Part shown: in pieces, positions 30,786-43,600 of the stretch
Layout: each line of letters opens with the position of its first letter
Numbering within the stretch: the first letter of the stretch is position 1
Assembly (NCBI GenBank): GCA_007922195.1
Contig: ML682014.1
Coordinates: 4,366,631-4,430,630 of the forward strand
Source: Podocnemis expansa
Lineage: Eukaryota; Chordata; Testudines; Podocnemididae
Reading direction: 5' to 3'
Length of the DNA: 64,000 nucleotides
The notes under the pieces: generated by a model
The model's input: only the letters and a program-made list of their open reading frames with translations
What the model was told of the DNA's origin: nothing
The model's database searches: none
Position numbers and translations under genes: made by a program

Positions 30786-32755
30786 AATGAATTGGTAACT
30801 GGAGAGTAAACTTTAGATTAGGACACCCATGGCTGATGGATATAGAATGAATTTGGTGATCTGAAGTCGAGCACAGAATGGAGAGAAACATGCATAAGTG
30901 CTTCAAATAGTCTATTGCCTAAATTACTACTGACATTCCTTTAGCAGATTTGGTTTCTGTGAACGTCTCTGTGTACTGAACAGAATAGAGCAAGATTGTT
31001 TATTGCTCATCACAAAGCAATCTTTTTTTACTTCAAGTAATATTAATTCACAATCATACAGTTCACATAGTGCCAAGATCATTTGAGTGATTCAGCAGTA
31101 ATAATGTGTGTCACTCAAATCCAGATGTGGATTTTAGTAATAAAATTTTAAAATATCCATTAACAATGGACGCCTTAGCTCCTGGACTTGATTGTCACAG
31201 GTGCTGAGCAGACATTTCCCTTTGAGTTTTAGGTGCTCAGAACTTCTGAAAATTAAAACTCAAGTGTCTCAAGTTCGGTAAGTAGAATGTATGGGAACTC
31301 TTGACAATTCAGGCCTATATGACATGGCCAACATTAAGCTACTGGGGAATTTTGCCTTTATTCTGCAACATTTGTCTCCATTTTTTACAGGATAAAATTT
31401 GCTGAGGGCTCCAGACTCTCATATTTCATGCTTATAAAATATGGTGTTTTCATATTTTGCTTTGCCATTAATTTCATGCCCCTAGTATATCACGTACCTG
31501 TATAATCCTTGTATCCAGGCAGAATGCTCTGCAGATGTCGTAGACTCCAAAATGTGAAACAAATCTCTAAGTCATGGATTGGTACAAACATTTCAGTCAA
31601 ATTCATGTTGTATGTGATGAGGCTGATTTATTGGGCCCTTTAACTTGCTAAGACAATTTAGTGACATTTGTGTTCATTTGATCTACCCATCAGAAATCAA
31701 GACCCTAAATAGAGTTCCCTTTTTTCTAGATTTGAAATGAGTATTCTGAGGCCACAAACAAACCTAAAAATCAGATTCATAAAACATTCTCCACAATTTA
31801 TGTGAACTTTTCATTAATTTACACTGGTTGAAGTATGGAGGGCACAGGTTTGAATAAAGCATATGATCTAGTGATTAATCAAACCCTGTTCTGATATGAG
31901 CCATAATCTATCTGGCATCTGAAGGGTATACAAGGACAAAATGAATACTTAAATGAAGAAAGTGGTATTCCCATCTTAAACACTTCTAAAACAGACTTAT
32001 GCAGTAGGCAAAAAAAAAAAAAAAAAAAAAAAGAGTTCTTTCCCTTTAAAAATGGAGTAATAAATTAAGGTTACCTTGAAGAGAGATAACATTAGTTGTA
32101 TTTGCCTACTCTATTAATTTAGACAATGTACTCATCTTCTTTTCTACTGATTGCATGGAATAGTAAAAGCCTTTCTGCTAAGTACAAAGTCCTTTCCCTC
32201 ACTTTAATGCAGAAACTGATAGGGACCCTAATTTTATTCAGTGTATGCCAATGTTAATAAGGAATAACTCCACTGAAGTCAAGGGAGAGACAACAGTGTA
32301 AAACAGGTGCAAGAGGAGAATCAGATTAATTCTTTCCTTAACTCTTCTTCTTCTTCTTCTTCCTTTTTTTTTTTTGAGAAATACAGAGCATGTTAGATAC
32401 CTAAGTCAAGAGAAATTCTCTGCAAAACCATGCGTGGATTTTGTAATAATTCTGATCAGGTACTGAGTCCTTCGTGGTGTCATTTTTCAAATGTTATGAT
32501 GAACAGTCCATAATAAAAAGAATGCCACTTCTGTGTGTTCTATCTTGAGATTTCCCTTGTTTTTATCTCCTTAAAACTTAATTCCCCTTATATTTACCCA
32601 AATAACAGCTGAGGAAGGTTAGAGCTGTTTACTAGGAAGTTACTCTTCACTGCATGACCAATAAAGTACTTCTGTGATCATGTGATAGTGCTTCACTGTA
32701 ATGAATATAAAAGCAATTTTCTTGAGGCTGCTGAACACAGATTGAGGGCTTGTCC
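30786..32755. other. Non-coding DNA with simple repeats
   Basis: Poly-A at about 32010-32031 and a (CTT)n run at about 32345-32362. The stretch 32252-32320 (CCACTGAAGTCAAGGGAGAGACAACAGTGTAAAACAGG) resembles a common old sauropsid repeat also seen at 48130 and 60390. No gene found. Confidence 0.55.
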
Positions 32756-33030
32756 ATGGGATAATTTAGTGCATGATAAGCTTGGGTAAACCTCTACAGT
32801 GCCCTCCTTGCCACACATTATCTTACCATGTGCACCGCATTACCGTTCACTAAAAGGTCTGCAGTTTGCTTTTACCTACTTCCATTTAAATAACAGTATA
32901 TCAAAGCACACTATGGCATGTCTAGTGTTTGGTAGCTGGGTTGACACAGAAAGTTAGCGCACAGGAAGTCAGTGAACTATAGATTTACATCCTACCTTGC
33001 CACACATTAACTCTGTGTGTATACAAATTC
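32756..33030. mobile_element. TIR element, GGGCTTGTCCATGG type, degenerate
   Basis: Left end GGGCTTGTCCATGGGATAATTTAGTGCA; right end carries ACTCTGTGTGTATACAAATTC, a decayed inverse. CTTGCCACACATTA occurs in both halves. Non-coding. The target duplication is not clear. Confidence 0.5.
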
Positions 33031-33059
33031 TGAGACCCTGTAGTTCTCTTCAGCTTTCC

Positions 33060-33985
33060 CAGATTGACTCACATGCAGGGAAAACAGGAAATCATCAGTA
33101 AGAAAGTTTGAAGATGACACAAAAATTGGGGGAATGGTAAATCATGAAGAGGACAGGTCACTGGTTCAGAGTGATCTAGAGTCAGTGAGCAATTAATTCA
33201 GTCCAAAATTTTTGTGTACACACACACTCTCTCTCTCTCTCTCTCTCACCTGGGACCAAATAATGTAGGTCATGCAGTAATGGGGGATGTTATTCTGGAA
33301 AGCAGTGACTCTGGAAAAGATTTGGGTTGGTTGGTCTGGATCATCAAAAGAATATGAGCTTCCAATGTTACGATGTGCTCAAAAGAGCTAATTTGATGCT
33401 GGGATGCATAAACCAGCAGATCTTTAGTAGGAGTAGATAGGTTATTTTACTTCTGTATTTGGCACTGATGTGACAGCTGCTGTTATACAGTGTCCAGTTC
33501 TGATGCTCACAATTCAAGAAGAATGTTAATAAATTGGAGTGTGTACACAAAAGAGCCATGAGAAGGATTTAAAATTAGAAAACATGCCATCCAGTGATAA
33601 ACTAAAAAAAAGTCAGTGATTACTTCAATGAAGAGAAGGCTAAGGTGTGATTTGATTATGGTTTGTAAGTACCTGTGTGGGTAACAAATATTTAATAATG
33701 GCCTCTTCAGTGTAGCAGAGAAAGGTATAACAATCAAATTGCTGGAAGGTGAGGCTAGACAAATGCAGAGTGGAAATAAGGCATACATGTTTAATCTAAG
33801 AGTAATTAACCATTGGAAAAATTTACCAAGTGTCTCCATTAACAATAATTTCAAAGTCAAGCTTGGATGTTTTTCCAAAAGATCTGCACTAGGAATTATT
33901 TTGGAGAATTCTGTGTTCTGTGCTCTACAGGAGGACAATGCAGATGATCACAATGGTCCTCTCTGGCCTTGAGATCTATAAAATG
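33060..33985 (+). mobile_element. CR1-like LINE fragment, ORF2 C-terminus
   Basis: Plus-strand remnants of a LINE ORF2: a segment near 33090-33140 reading like KFEDDTKIGGM, and near 33740-33970 MQSGNKAYMFNLRVINHWKNLP, NFKVKLGCF and DNADDHNGPLWP. This is the tail of a CR1-type protein (compare VVKHWNKLP in the copy at 7559). Several stops and shifts break it, and the internal (AC)n(CT)n run at 33217-33247 is a later expansion. Old and inactive. Confidence 0.7.
33217..33247. repeat. (AC)n(CT)n microsatellite
   Basis: ACACACACACTCTCTCTCTC and so on within the CR1-like fragment. Confidence 0.95.
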
Positions 33986-34481
33986 TTCTAGATTGTTACA
34001 GAAGGCCAACAAGTTAACAGATTTCTTATAATTGTTGTGTATAATCTGATGGGTTTATTATAATTTACAGCACATACCAATTGTTTTCATACCCACTCAT
34101 CACAGTTATAGTTCATTTATTTTCCTTTTATAAGCTGTCATTAAATGAAATCTTAATATAAAAGGTGACCTACATTTTCCCCTTATTTTTCCTCTTCTCC
34201 CACCAGTACAGTTGTTCCTTCCCCTAATCTTGAAACCTTCTTAAATAGATAGTGGAGCCCTAAACTGGGTGGGCCAATATACAAAATGCATTTGCACACT
34301 ATCAGTGCACCAATATGCAGTCAGTTAAATATGCAGTTCATTGATCTACCATACATGACCAAATGTGAATTTCTGTAGGTGCATCTGGGAAATGCATATT
34401 TTTGCAGGTTCACCTTTGATGTGGGCTCCCTTTGCAATTTTGCTTCCAAAATCTTTCTAGCTAACTAATACCTCAAACGCA

Positions 34482-34800
34482 GGGCCGTAATGGAAGTCAC
34501 ACCATGTGTGGCAGTCAGCCCTGCCTCCCCCCAGGCCCAACCAACCAGTCCGTGGCTGGCCCCTAGCCCCAGCTGCTCACCCCAGTACTGGCCAACTAGT
34601 GGGGCAGGAGGCCCTCCTGTGGGTTGGGGCCACTGGTGGGGAGGCCCAGGGACCCTGTGGCCCCTGATCTGTATCCAGCTCCGTGCTGCCAGCTGGTGGC
34701 AGCTGGGGCCAGAGACAGCTCCGTACTGTCGCCAGATCGGACACTGGGTTGGCAGAGGGCGTCTTTGGGGCTGCATGCCCCAGTGCCAAAATGTCTGGTT
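34482..34800. repeat. GC-rich block, probable transposon interior
   Basis: Starts CGCAGGGCCGTAATGG, similar to hAT ends of the CAGGGCCG type, followed by CCAGCTG, GGGCAGGAGGCCC and GGGGCCACTGG words. No inverse end or duplication was found. The frames on both strands (to 106 codons) have no recognisable domain. Confidence 0.4.
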
Positions 34801-37800
34801 CTGGGACTAAACCAAGAAACCATTTAAGCATGTCAAGCCAATGACACCACACTCATCCTTAAAATTACTTCTTGTAGCATGTTATGGCATTACAGCTTTT
34901 GCATTGTGCTACCCATTTCATGCTGAAGGTTTCTCTATTCCTCTGCCTGGTAATTGAGCTCCTTGGCTGGATCACCATTTTTAGTTCACCCCTTCTGTGA
35001 CTGCAGTTGTTGCAAATGAAAAGTTAAAAAAAATGTTTTTAACTGGAACAAAAATCCTTCTGTCCTCCCTGGGGCTCTTCCTTTGTTTTTCTTCAGCTGA
35101 GCTGGCTGCTGCTCCCCACCTCTTGCAGGGCTTAACAACTCTTAAAATGGGTTTGTACATCCCCTTTGCAAGGCCAGTAGAGGAATCCAGTCACTTCCCA
35201 GCTTATTCAGGATCTCTCGCAGATCTCTGTCTGAACAGCTTCCTTTAACAGCTTCCCTTCCTCCTCTGCACTTTCTGCCCGGCTCTTTCCCTATTGCAGC
35301 CATCTTCTATTCTTTATAGGGAAGTGCCTGTTTCCCACACAAGTGGGGGGTCATAAGCAGGTTGGCTTTCTAGTCACAAGGGCAAACCACATTGTTACAG
35401 GACTAGCTTTAAAGCTCATATCTGATAAAGCAAGCAAAAAAAGTTAGTAACACCTTCTGTTAATCTGTCCCTCTATTGATGAGTTCATATGTCTCAAGTG
35501 ATCTTGAAATGGCAAAGTCATATTTTATGCTTCTGATCTAACCAGCTCAGGTCTATGCTAATAGAGTCCTTGCACTGGTGTCACAAGAGAGGAACCAACT
35601 GCCCAGTTTGCTTAATCCATTCTAAAACTTCTATGGAAACACTGATTGCTGGCTAACACCTCCCACTGTAACAACAGCAGTCATGAAAATAATCATGTGA
35701 CCACTAAAGCTTGACATATCTCATATCATTAGCTTATTTTTTCCATCTCAGAGAAACCAGTATGTTACCCTTTGGTTGGAATAGATCTTCTTTTTATTGT
35801 TTCTATGTCACTAGTGTTTCCTGAATAGGAGGACATTTTCTACTTGACACTCTGACAATAATTACCTTGCAGGTGACCTGTATAGCATTAGTAATTTCTA
35901 ACTATTCTTATAGAGAAGCAGACAGTGAGTGACAGATTTGCAACATATTTGCAATTGCCAGTACAGTGAGCAGTGTCCATGAAGGCTAATAGGTTCATCA
36001 GTTCAGTATGAACTTTAAAATAGATTTATCTCAGAAAGGGCAACTAGAATGGTATTGCATTAGAGTCTATCATGATGTCAGTTAATTACTACTTTCGCTA
36101 TCTTAAAATCTTTAGCAGAAGCAATGTCTTTCCATCTTTTTGTAGCAAAACTCAATACTTCATATAGCATTTCTGATCTAGTGACATTGCAGCCAGCCCT
36201 AAACACACAGTTTAATGCAGAAATAATTTAAACATAATTATTGGAATTTCAAAGTGCTAGGAATGAAGACTGTTCATTTCCTAAATGAAATTATCATTTG
36301 CAAGTAGTGTAACATAATGGGAGAGGATTGTTTAAAATTACTGTATGTCAGCCAAGGGGAAGTGAACATTATTTGCTGCTGTCATTGTGACAGGGCAAGC
36401 TGAAAAGAATTGAGGCTGATGGTTTTTAGATGTTAGTCTAATGGTCATTAGGTCAACAGTCAGTTAATTAAAGGCAGCTCAGAATATAATATAAGATTTA
36501 ATCAAAATGCAAGGTGGAAGAAGTTTATGGTTCTTATTAACAGTTGCTTGATAAGAGACTAAACCTTCAAATGGTCAAGCACAACAGTATAAATATGTTA
36601 TGAGGCCCTGATAGGTTGTTTTTGAAGACCTTGTTCTCCCCAGACTTGTATCATGCATCTTGAGATTCAAAAGCATCATGTCTAGAGAAACATGCATATC
36701 CTTCTTCAGGCTGCCATTAACATACAGTATGTTACCTAGTGATAAGAAAATTATGTAGTATAATGAAGCAGCGTGCACAGTCAATTTGCCTCAGTATCAC
36801 TCATTAGAAATCTGTGTCCCTGACAAATATAAATTAGTTAATATTTATAAAGTGGCTGGAAGATGAAAGTTGCAATTGCAAATGTTAATTACTGCAAAGT
36901 TTAGAATTTCAGATATTTTCGTGGTCTATTTCACTACTTTAGTGAACATTTCTTTTACATATCATTAGAGTGGTTTACAGAAGAGGTTTCCTAGCTGAGG
37001 GAGGCTACACACTGCCCCTCAACACAAATCAGAGCCATCAATGCCCTCTATCCCAATAACATCATTCCTATTATCATCAGTGACAGGAAAAAAAGCCGTA
37101 GTGGCTCTTTGTCTTCAGTAGCCACTACAGGTTCATTATGAGAATGGGGAAAGTAGGCTAAAAGATAATAAAATATTCTATATAATTCTTCTCAACTAAG
37201 AATATTATAAGAACTCTTACTTGTCTTTAGGCCTTCTATCATCTAACCTTCTTGAGTTTACTTTCACAATTATGACATTATGAAAGCCCTGGGGGAAAAA
37301 AAGAAATAGCAGCTTTATAATACCCCATGACATTTACTTTTATTCTTTGTTATTCATTGCATTAGCTTGTTTAGCTACTTTGACATTTAATACAAGAAAT
37401 GTATCTTTTACATCTAGTTAGAAAGGTCTACAACATACTTAAGGTGTTGATGACTAGGTTCTGCTCATCTATATTTTAGTAGTTTTATATTCACACCTGT
37501 CAAAAGCTATCAAGTGGTTCAGATTGTAAAGGCAACTGCTGTTGATGAAGAGTACTTTACTTAGCTGATGGTGTAATGGCTTTAATATAATGTTTTATTT
37601 TCCACTGCCATCACTTTGACTCATTTTCCAAACACCTGTCTAATGTTTTTCAGTTTCCTAATGAGCATTGTACTTTTGGGGAAGCGGGGGCAGGAGCAAG
37701 GGAATGGCTAAAATATTACAGTTCTTATTATAAAAAAAATCATATCTTCCCAGGGCATTATAAAGACTGTAATTTCATTTTAGGATTCCTATGGCGACAC

Positions 37801-39349
37801 TGCTCCTACAACTTATGACATTACAGGCACCCTGGAAGCATTTATAGTTTTCAAATGCCGATTGAAACATATTGTAGTTATTCCTTCTATTTTCTGTATT
37901 GATGTCTAAACAATGTTCTGTGACTTGAGTGTGATGGAAGAATAGGTTGAGCCACTCCCTCTTGAATGATTTTTGGCAATTTAAGACACAATTGCACCTT
38001 AACAAAAATGTCTTTATACGGCGGTTTAGATAAGCTGAACATTTGCAACCTTGCAAATCTGTGATTCACCTTAGACTTTTTAAGATTTATGGATGCTTCC
38101 TTAGAAATTTACAAGCTCTGTCTTAGTATAACAGTTTGAACAATTTTCTCAAGGAAAAGTTAAATCTGAGTCATTTCCTGATCAATTTCACCATAAACCA
38201 GAGGAACTGTCTTTTTCAAATGTGTTGTGACATTTTCAGAATGATTTATTGTCAGCCCTGTGAATTTTTTTTTCTCTAATAAGAAGTGAGAAAAGAGCCT
38301 TCAAATCAAATGTTTTTGGAAATGGAATGAAGGAAGTTATATCATACAAGCTCCAGCTTTTTAACTTCCACAATGAAAATAACCAAAATGGGTCATTCAT
38401 TCCAATTAACATTCATGGGCATTGAATCAGGACTCTGCTTGGTTCTTTCTCCATATCACACTATTGGCAATGAGCCTACGTGACTAAGTTATTGAGACAG
38501 AGGACTAGAATATGAGAAGTGCAGCAGGTCTTGACCGAAACACAGTGGCAGAGCAGTGTAAAGTAGTTTACCTTTCTGCCCATTGACCAACAAACTAACG
38601 CTTATTAGACCCTCACACTCAATAATACCAAGTTCATGTTTATCTTTTAGAATGGGGGGAGGGGGATGATCCTTCTCTATTGAAGGAAATCACAAAATTT
38701 ATGTTGATTTCCATCTGTTGGGCTATAGCCTTTCATACTCTGATATTTATCATGTGTGTATTATATTTTTGAACTATTCTTCAGCATTTTACTTCATAAC
38801 AACATGATAATCCTGAAAAATGTACCAGAAGTAACTAGAAAGCTTTATCTCTGTAGTTGCAGTATTCAGGGATTCCTTTTAGTATGTTCAGTAATACTGA
38901 CAGGACTGTGAAATTGTAGCTTTACTGATTATTTATCTAAATAAAACTGGAGTGTTTCACAGGATGATTATCATACATTGTGCTTTATATTCATAATCAG
39001 GATGGCAATAATAGCCTAAAAACACAGAGCTAAGACACAATGGTTCATACTGTGGTTACAGGAACTCCACTAGAACATACTAAACCAATAAAATCTACAG
39101 GGACTAAGTAAAAGGGGTTTTATGGAAAGTCACAAAGCTCTTCTAACAAAATATAAGTAAATGAAGCATGAGCATGTATGACCTCAAACGAGCATTGCTG
39201 ATTGAATAAATTAATGACTGGAATACAGAGATGTTTGCTTTTAAAAGGATGATATATGATACAGCTTCAGAATATATTAAATCAGTTTTTATCTAGAGCT
39301 CTCTGTATGTGATAGAAAAGATACACTTACCCACTCTGCAGTTTGGCTT
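34801..39349. other. AT-rich non-coding DNA, no gene seen
   Basis: No repeat family and no open frame with a domain recognised. Stretches such as 36340-36480 and 38340-38430 look complex and non-repetitive and could be conserved non-coding elements, but this cannot be judged from one sequence. Confidence 0.45.
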
Positions 39350-40605
39350 TGGGGTTTGATTGTATTTTATTTTAAATCAGTACATAGGAGTGGTTTTGCC
39401 TATGGCATCCAGTTTCTAAAATGTTTAAACTGTCTAAAAATAGAAACAACAGAGGCAGTATCAACAGATCTCTTAATATTCCCCTTCAAGCCCTTCCCAC
39501 TACCTCCTTTCTTAATAACAGAAAAAATCCCATCACCATCCTGCCCTTTTCTCAGGCCTGTAACCTTGGCATCATCTTCAATTTGGACATCTTCCTACAT
39601 TCTCACCTCCAGCCTATGTGTAAATCTTGCACATTCTTTTTGCATAACATGGCCTTTCCTATCCATCCACACTGTTGAAACTCTTGTCCAGGCTCTCATT
39701 ATCTTGCTTTCTGTTTACTAAAACATTCTTCTCTCTGGCCGTGACAAATACAGTCTTTCGTCTTCATCTTCATTCAGCTTACTGCTGAAAAGTCAGTTTC
39801 CCTAACTCAAGATACCGGTCTCTTTTGCATCTTTCCACAGGCTTCTCCTTTACTGCATCAAACATTAACTACTTGTCTTCACTTTCAAGACTCTTAATGG
39901 CCTATCTCCATGCTACCTATGATCTTTTATGCAGTATCAAGAAGATAGCTTCCAATTCCTGTCAGCCGATAAGGTCAGCCACCGTTGATGACTTGCTTAT
40001 TTTTCAAACAAGTGCCTTCATGGTTTCTCCTGTGCTGCCCCTCATGCTTCAGAGCAGCGGTCTCAAACTCATGACCCAAAGGCTGCATGTGCCCCTAAAG
40101 TTATTTCTTGCAGCCCCCAATGACACTATTGCTATCAATATTTGCAATATTGTTGTATGAAAACGTTTCAGTGGTGCTGCCCTTGGGCTAACGTACTAGT
40201 CCTCATGCAGCCCCTGTGGTAATTTGACTTTGAGACCCCTGCTGTAGAGGAAGACTCTTATCATCTATAAAGTCACTTCATTGACCCTTGCAGTCCCTTG
40301 TAATCCTCTGAGTCTCCTTAAAACTTCCCCTTTTCTGATGCCTACAAAACACTTGACAATAGTTTAGATGCCACTGTGCAAAGATCACTGCCTATCATGC
40401 TGACCAACATTGTTTCATTGTATCTTTTATGCTTCTTCATCTGTCTATCTGCATCCTTCTGTGGTCTCTTCCCTTATATGTTGATTTCAAGGGACTGTCT
40501 TTTGTTCTGTGTTCTACAGTATCTAGCACAATTGAGGACCACTTTATGACAATGGTTCCTAGGCCCTATGGTCACAAAAATAAATACTATTACTACACAA
40601 AGGAG
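39350..40605 (+). mobile_element. L2-like LINE 3' part, split by a hAT
   Basis: Plus-strand ORF2 remnants: CNLGIIFNLDIFLHSHLQP and TLVQALI, then FKTLNGLSPCYL (about 39885). This is the order LGVIFD, hLq, etlvqali, FK.L.GL.P.YL of L2-clade proteins. The 3' untranslated part follows the hAT insertion (40242 on). It includes GGGACTGTCTTTTGTTCTGTG and TATCTAGCACAATTGAGGACC and ends in an AATACTATTACTAC-type tail near 40600. Multiple stops show it is inactive. The 3' end looks complete, as expected for a 5'-truncated retroposon. Confidence 0.7.
40055..40241. mobile_element. Small hAT element (187 bp) inserted in the LINE
   Basis: Ends CAGCGGTCTCAAACTCATG and inverse CTTTGAGACCCCTG; flanks CTTCAGAG (40047-40054) and CTGTAGAG (40242-40249) are a duplication with two changes. 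Its reverse complement matches the first 120 bases of the hAT at 16520. Confidence 0.88.
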
Positions 40606-43600
40606 AGAGGAGTTGCCCTGGGAACAATGTGAAGGAAACCCAAGGAGGAAAAAAAAAATCCAAGGGCAGATCCAGGGTGTTCAAACAGATAAACATTCTT
40701 CTATAATTTTCTTCTTTACAGAAGTATCTTTCCTACAGACCATCCTAGTTCTAATGCTGAACATTTTATTTTCATTATCAAGTCAAAATGCTGGGTAGCC
40801 TTAGCTTTCACTGATTTCAGTGGAACTGAGAGTGCCCAGCAATTTACAGTATTAAGCCAATAATATATGCTTCTTTTACTGTATTATACTATACAGTCTA
40901 GTTGCTTATTAAACTCAGTCCAGAGGCATACTCCTTCATCAACATTGATCAAAAATAATTCTAGAAAATTCACAGTTCTGATATAAGAAAGGAAAGTGTG
41001 GCTGTTGGAACTGGGCTTCTATGTCAATGTTCTACTGTTTAAATATTTTATGTTCAAATAGGATTCATTTTGACTTTTGGGTGTCAGGTGTCTGAATTCA
41101 GAGTTTTCCTTTTCAGTTTATATTTATTTGAACTTCTTCTATTGTAGTTATTACCCCTCTGAAATGTATGAACTGTTTATCAAATTTGGGAACGTTTTGG
41201 ATTTTTGCAGTGCCAGGGTTTAATTCATTGTGTTACGCATCTGTAATGCAAGCCTTGTAGAATAACTGTAATTCATTAATGACACATCCCAAAATTCTTT
41301 TAAATTATATTTGGTCACCTATCTATATTTTCCTTTTTTTAAACTTCATGAATATTCAGTGATTCTTTTTCTAAAAAATCAAATATAAAAGCTAACAAGT
41401 GACATAACATGAATAACATTTTCTATAGAAAATATCTCCAGCCTACTGAGGATTTGAAATTTGAGACTGCACTGAGTTGTCCTGATAATTCCTCTTTCAG
41501 CAATTTATTGCCCTATTTATTAGGTTTTAGGCTTATTCTGTCATGGAAAATAAAGTATTAAACTCTAAACAAGTAACAAGATGTGAAGCGTGTTCTGTGA
41601 AATTTTGTAATCAGGCATATTATCCAAAAATGTAACTATTCATAACACACACAATGGCTAGTTACATAATAAACTGAGAGATTATAGGATACATTGCATT
41701 TATCAGATAACTTTCATCTTCCCACTTAAATTCTGACAAACAATCCATCTCAGTTAGGACTACTTCCGATACCTTTGTGGATTGACTGTTCAAAGAGGGA
41801 ACTGCTTCAGATGCAAGTCACTGGAAATAATAAAAAACTTTACCTCTCTAGGGATATGAGGGGTAAAGAGAGGGGGTATGATTAGCAGATAGCACTTGTC
41901 ACCTGTCAGTTGGTTCAGAGAGACCCACAGCTGCACTAATCCCCAGGGGAGATGGTAAAGAACATACAATAGAAAACTTGTTTCCTGGGAGCTGTTATAT
42001 TATGTCACCTCAGGCAGTTAAAGGATGACTATTATTTCAACCAGCTACACAGTGATGTCATCACCCAACTTAAAGGTGTTTAGCAGAGGGTATGACAGCA
42101 CCAACGTATTAGTCACTGTGAGACATTTAGTCTTAGAAAAGTCACCTTCAGAATGGGGAGGGTTCCTTTAGAGGGATAATATAAAATGTGATGCTTTGCC
42201 ACCCTCCAACATCAGGTATTTTAAGTAGTGTTATTATTACTACTTTTTATTTGTATTACCACGATCATATAGCCCTAGTCATAAACCAAAATCCCACTGA
42301 ATCAGGGGTTGTACAAACACAGGACAAAATTAACCTTCTTAATATTTCTGTCTGAAATAGCTACAATTTGATTTTAAGTATATCACCAACGTCACTGAAA
42401 AAGACTAATTAGCAATTATGATTTTTTGAAAAGATAACTGATTTCTTAGTAGTCTTTATTAATTTGTTTACAGTTAAATTGGAAAATGGAACTAAATGTC
42501 TTTGGATCGTGGACAACATCTTGTTATCTCAGATCAAATACACAGGCAGTAATTCAGTCTGTATGTACAGTTGCTGCTGGTGTTCATAAACCAACAGGCT
42601 CTTGTGGTTTATGTCATCAGCAAAAAACCAAAACTGAAATATAGCCTTGCATTCAATCTCTGTGTTCTGCACAGAAATTGCCAGTTTTCAGAAAGTTCAA
42701 TTTAGAGACATGGGATCTGGAGACCTATAAAGTGTATTTCTTCCCGTCAGTGCCAAAATCAAAGCTGTGAGTATTCAAAAGAAAAGCATGATATAAAAAC
42801 AGTCCAGAACATATCTACAGTTTCATAGACTGAAGAATGTTTTCATTAATTTTCCAGGAACTTGAAAAAAGCAACATTCTACATGATCTCTCTAGAGATG
42901 TCCCAAGAAGTTAACCAGACACTGAAACGCACCCGAGACAGAGAGCTGGAGCAGGGGAGAAATGAGAAGAAATAAGAACACGATTTTTCTCTATCAACAT
43001 ATTAATTACCTGTGAAAAGATGCAAAGCAAACACCTCGTTTTCATGAGTAATAGAATAAGCTATTTTATAAAATCCCAAAAGAAACCGCCTTGCAACCTG
43101 GTTTCATTTCATACTAATTTTAAGAAAAGCTGTGCTGTTTAGTGCCTGGAGTAGAAAATTTGGAATCAGAATCCTAGGTTTACTCTTGCCTTTGCGACTG
43201 ATTATTAAGCAAGTTACAAAGGCTGAAAGTAGTCAAGTAGCAAACTACCTGCTCTTTGGTGAAGGGCTTCTTTTGTTCCTATGGTCTCATATTTTTATTT
43301 TGAGATCTTTTCCGAAAACAAGTATCCAAGGACAAATATAGGTAGCATGTGAGTATTATAATTTGCATTAATTCTAAGCACTGGGAAGTCTTGTAACAGT
43401 AAAAGATTGAATTTGAAAGAAAAAATAACCAACTTAAATTTGTACAAGTAGTCACTGTGTGAAACTTTGTCTGTTTTGACCTGTTTTCTTTGTAGACATT
43501 TCTTTCAGATGTCTAAATTTACATTGGCAGCAATAGTAAAAAACACACATTACTAGTGTTCCTATGCATATAAACTGCACCTTTTCAACATGTGTCAGTT

